64,000 nt of DNA from an uncultured Brevibacillus sp. (GTDB lineage Bacteria; Bacillota; Bacilli; Brevibacillales; Brevibacillaceae), in assembly GCF_947502445.1 (NCBI RefSeq), contig NZ_CANMZW010000006.1, positions 124,001 through 188,000 of the forward strand. Reading direction: 5' to 3'. The notes beneath the pieces are model-generated. The model was not told the origin of the DNA. It was given only the letters and a program-made list of their open reading frames with translations, and made no database searches. Within the stretch, counting starts at the first letter, position 1, and every line of letters starts with the position of its first letter. This document shows, piece by piece, positions 61,964 to 64,000 of this stretch. Made by a program: the position numbers and the translations under genes.

Positions 61964-62256
61964 CTGATCACGCTTTGACGAGGCAGACAAACAGCCTTGA
62001 ATCAATATTTTATAGTGCAGAGGTTGAAATTAACGGCCGCAGCCAGCAAGCAGAACTCATAAAAACACGACAAGGTACCAATAAAGTTACCTTTTTGATT
62101 CGTCTACCTTTCTCCCTAACAGGACAAGTCACAAAGCGAGTCATAAAAGATGAAACTGGACAGATTGTCTGGCAAGATACCGTCGATTTTTTTAAACCCG
62201 CGAGAGAAGTGGCTTTGAGTATTCCTATTGAATTGAAATGGAAGGTAGGTGAATGA
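61957..62256 (+). CDS. Hypothetical tail-fibre-region protein
   Basis: 99 residues, beginning inside the end of the XkdU-like gene. Beta-rich (TFLIRLPFSLTGQVTKRVIK, IVWQDTVDFFKP) like short receptor-binding or connector proteins. I do not recognise a family. It lies between baseplate and fibre genes. Confidence 0.7.
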   Translation: MLTDHALTRQTNSLESIFYSAEVEINGRSQQAELIKTRQGTNKVTFLIRLPFSLTGQVTKRVIKDETGQIVWQDTVDFFKPAREVALSIPIELKWKVGE

Positions 62257-62257
62257 T

Positions 62258-62869
62258 TTGACATATCAGAAACAAACGCATGTGAACCGCCTAGTAGATC
62301 GACCTGGCACCTACTATGTAACAGTAAATGATGATGGTACAACGCAAATCGAGCCAGGATGGAATGTAATTGCCGGGACTCCAGTAGACGAGGTTCGACT
62401 AAACCATATGGAAGATGGTATAGAAGGCGCTCACTTGCTATATGACCGATTAGAAAGGCGTGTAACCCGGGTAGAAGCCTATCTTGAATTAGATAGTCAC
62501 GATGTGGAAGGAGCTCAAGCAAGGTTTGCGGACACGTACGATGGTGTAGATGATCCGATACTGAAACTAGACCAGACAAAGACCTACGCGACAGCGGCTA
62601 TTACCGCCAAAGCTTCGTCTGTATCAGTTCTTGTTGCCTCTACTATAGGTTTTGCTGTTGGCCAGGAGGTAACCTTGTGTGACAATCTAGTCTTTGAGAA
62701 TCAGAAGATCACAGCCATTGGAACAGGGACATTAACCTTTGCAGCGATAGCAAACAATTATAAAAAAGGTGCTCTCATTGGCAGGTCTACAGTTAAACGT
62801 GATACAACTACGAAAAAAATGCGGATTGGTGGTTGGTCAACATATACGGTGACCATTACACAAACGTAA
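62258..62869 (+). CDS. Putative tail fibre or appendage protein
   Basis: 203 residues from the TTG at 62258, five bases after AGGTGA; a GTG nine bases earlier lies inside that site. The N-terminal part has the segment GTPVDEVRLNHMEDGIEGAH followed by a short helix, a pattern common at the start of phage fibre proteins of Bacillota, and the C-terminal part is a small beta-domain (ASTIGFAVGQEVTLCDN). Receptor binding is inferred from place and pattern. Confidence 0.72.
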   Translation: MTYQKQTHVNRLVDRPGTYYVTVNDDGTTQIEPGWNVIAGTPVDEVRLNHMEDGIEGAHLLYDRLERRVTRVEAYLELDSHDVEGAQARFADTYDGVDDPILKLDQTKTYATAAITAKASSVSVLVASTIGFAVGQEVTLCDNLVFENQKITAIGTGTLTFAAIANNYKKGALIGRSTVKRDTTTKKMRIGGWSTYTVTITQT

Positions 62870-62882
62870 AGGAGGAGTGAAG

Positions 62883-64000
62883 ATGGCGAAAACCATCTAT
62901 AAGTGGAAAAAGTACTCATTGAAACCAGATGGATTTTTTTTTCAGTGGGGGTCACAAGGTAGCTCGTATCAATATGAAAAAGGTGTCTCTGGGTATACAG
63001 CATTTAAGTTTGATGAGCAGACTGGAGTGCTATCACTAAGTGGAAGCTTCAGCAGCTCTACTGCGTTGGGTGAGCGTAGGTATAGTTTAAATGGATCGTC
63101 CACTATAATTGAATATGTAGTTTCATCTTATCTAGGTGGATCACCGTTATCTCCAATGATCCAAGAAAGAATGGGTCAATCTAAACGGCGTATGATAAAA
63201 GATGCATTATTGGAAGAAGTCTTTTCATTTAATAGAAGCGACTACCCTGATAATGGCATCAATGGAAGTCACTATTATGAATATATCGGAACTACTGTTG
63301 ACAATACACCTCCTGTCATTACAGTGTCTGGAATCACGGAGGGAGCGGTTTATCAATCTTCGGTAAACCCAACATTTTCTGCTATTGATGCGGGTGGCTC
63401 GGGGCTTGAAAAAACGACTGCAACTCTAAATGGGGTTTCCTTCACATCGGGTACGCCAATTACAACGAGTGGAAACAAAACACTTGTCATTACAGCGGTA
63501 GATAAGGTAGGGAACCAATCACAGAAGACAATTAACTTTTCGATAAATACGGCACCCATTCTTTCGCTGACAACTCTAAATAATCAAATATTGACGGAAG
63601 GGAACACTTTTACGATCGCAGGAAACGCTACGGATGTAGATAACGGTAATGTGGTCACTATCAAGTATAAAATCAAAAATGGAACTGAAAGGGCGCTTCA
63701 TTCGGCACTATCGAATGGTAATAGTCCTATTTCTTTTACTAAGGGTCTGTCTTATCGGGGAGGTAGGTTATATGACGGTTCCACAGACGTATCTGGGCTG
63801 CTAGCTGAGGATACAACACATACGTTGTCAGTTTGGGCTGTGGACGATCAAGGAGGAACATCTGCAACTGTCGTGCGTTCCTTTACCGTCAAACACAACA
63901 AAGCCCCTATTTTAACTGTAAACACATTCACAGCAGTTCAATCAGGTCTAATTCCTCCTGATACGATAACATTGTCAGGAACGGCTTCAGACCCAGACGG
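62883..64000 (+). CDS. Large tail fibre protein with Ig-like repeats, truncated by the window edge
   Basis: At least 372 residues; the frame is open from the ATG at 62883 (AAAGGAGGAGTG ahead) to the last base. It starts MAKTIYKWKKYSLK, then an unknown N-terminal domain with WKKYS and GSxxYQYEKG. Bacterial Ig-like/cadherin-like repeats follow from about residue 145 (TPPVITVSG, NTAPILSLTTLNN, NKAPILTVNTFTA), each about 90 residues. Such repeats lengthen fibres that reach for the receptor. This gene gives the likely host-range determinant of the particle. Confidence 0.88.
   Translation, partial: MAKTIYKWKKYSLKPDGFFFQWGSQGSSYQYEKGVSGYTAFKFDEQTGVLSLSGSFSSSTALGERRYSLNGSSTIIEYVVSSYLGGSPLSPMIQERMGQSKRRMIKDALLEEVFSFNRSDYPDNGINGSHYYEYIGTTVDNTPPVITVSGITEGAVYQSSVNPTFSAIDAGGSGLEKTTATLNGVSFTSGTPITTSGNKTLVITAVDKVGNQSQKTINFSINTAPILSLTTLNNQILTEGNTFTIAGNATDVDNGNVVTIKYKIKNGTERALHSALSNGNSPISFTKGLSYRGGRLYDGSTDVSGLLAEDTTHTLSVWAVDDQGGTSATVVRSFTVKHNKAPILTVNTFTAVQSGLIPPDTITLSGTASDPD

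Noticed and set aside
1-64000. CRISPR arrays, tRNA and rRNA genes
   Set aside because: I saw no regularly spaced repeats, no cloverleaf-type GGTTCGAATCC segments and no rRNA-like sequence.

Overview
The window looks like a chromosomal segment of a Gram-positive, spore-forming Bacillota, most like Brevibacillus or a close Paenibacillaceae relative (inference from protein style and GC of roughly 45-50 percent; no rRNA or tRNA gene is present to anchor it). Ribosome binding sites are strong AGGAGG types, GTG and TTG starts are common, lipoproteins carry LxGC lipoboxes, and the regulators (ECF sigma/anti-sigma pair, intramembrane-sensing histidine kinase, KinB-like kinase, S-box riboswitch, DinR-type LexA boxes, PBSX-like tail genes) are Bacillales-like.

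Layout. 1-9.1 kb: the 3' end of argH; an ECF sigma/anti-sigma pair; a two-component system feeding a two-gene FtsX-type ABC transporter through an operator of 11-bp phased repeats; a DUF4272 protein. 9.3-14.8 kb: a five-gene nickel/oligopeptide-type ABC importer with a structured leader and a decayed gene at its 3' end. 14.9-28.2 kb: OppA-like lipoprotein, DoxX protein, chemotaxis receptor, an ECF41 sigma factor beside an NDH-2-like flavoprotein that carries an ECF41-type promoter, then assorted enzymes (PrmC-like methyltransferase, DJ-1/PfpI, DDAH-type hydrolase, IclR regulator, Xaa-Pro aminopeptidase).

28.5-38.1 kb: a sulfur amino-acid catabolic island. A methionine-gamma-lyase-like enzyme, a PatB/MalY C-S lyase, a sigma-54 activator with an N-terminal cysteine cluster, a cystine-type ABC importer, a thioredoxin reductase, two tandem YtpP-like thioredoxins and a D-cysteine desulfhydrase-like enzyme lie in one direction. 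Two -24/-12 promoters (28719 and 30126) and four copies of a shared CAATATTG-type upstream element tie both lyase genes to the activator. The likely scheme is import of a disulfide (cystine or relative), reduction by TrxR/Trx, and cleavage to H2S or methanethiol, 2-oxoacid and ammonia. Remnants of an IS3-family element and of a LysE exporter flank the island.

38.6-50.0 kb: decayed genes (MoaF-like, a GNAT with an internal deletion), a sporulation-type histidine kinase, then an S-box (SAM-I) riboswitch with its terminator controlling a ribose-type ABC transporter, for which methylthioribose is the best substrate guess. An alpha/beta hydrolase, a TetR regulator with a dyad at its own promoter, a second methionine aminopeptidase, and a tag-dinB repair pair with a LexA-like box follow.

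50.2-64 kb (runs off the end): a PBSX-like contractile-tail gene cluster without portal, capsid or terminase genes before the tail genes, which suggests a tailocin. It begins with a LexA-box-controlled ArpU-like regulator. Two copies of a noncoding module follow (paired CTGACA sites, a -10 at fixed spacing, a terminator hairpin, then a conserved three-way-junction-like RNA), one before an FN3-containing cargo protein and one before the tail operon. This duplicated promoter/terminator/RNA module is the best candidate in the window for an undescribed system. The tail operon includes a programmed -1 frameshift (A AAA AAC) in the tail-assembly chaperone gene and ends in a fibre gene truncated by the window edge.
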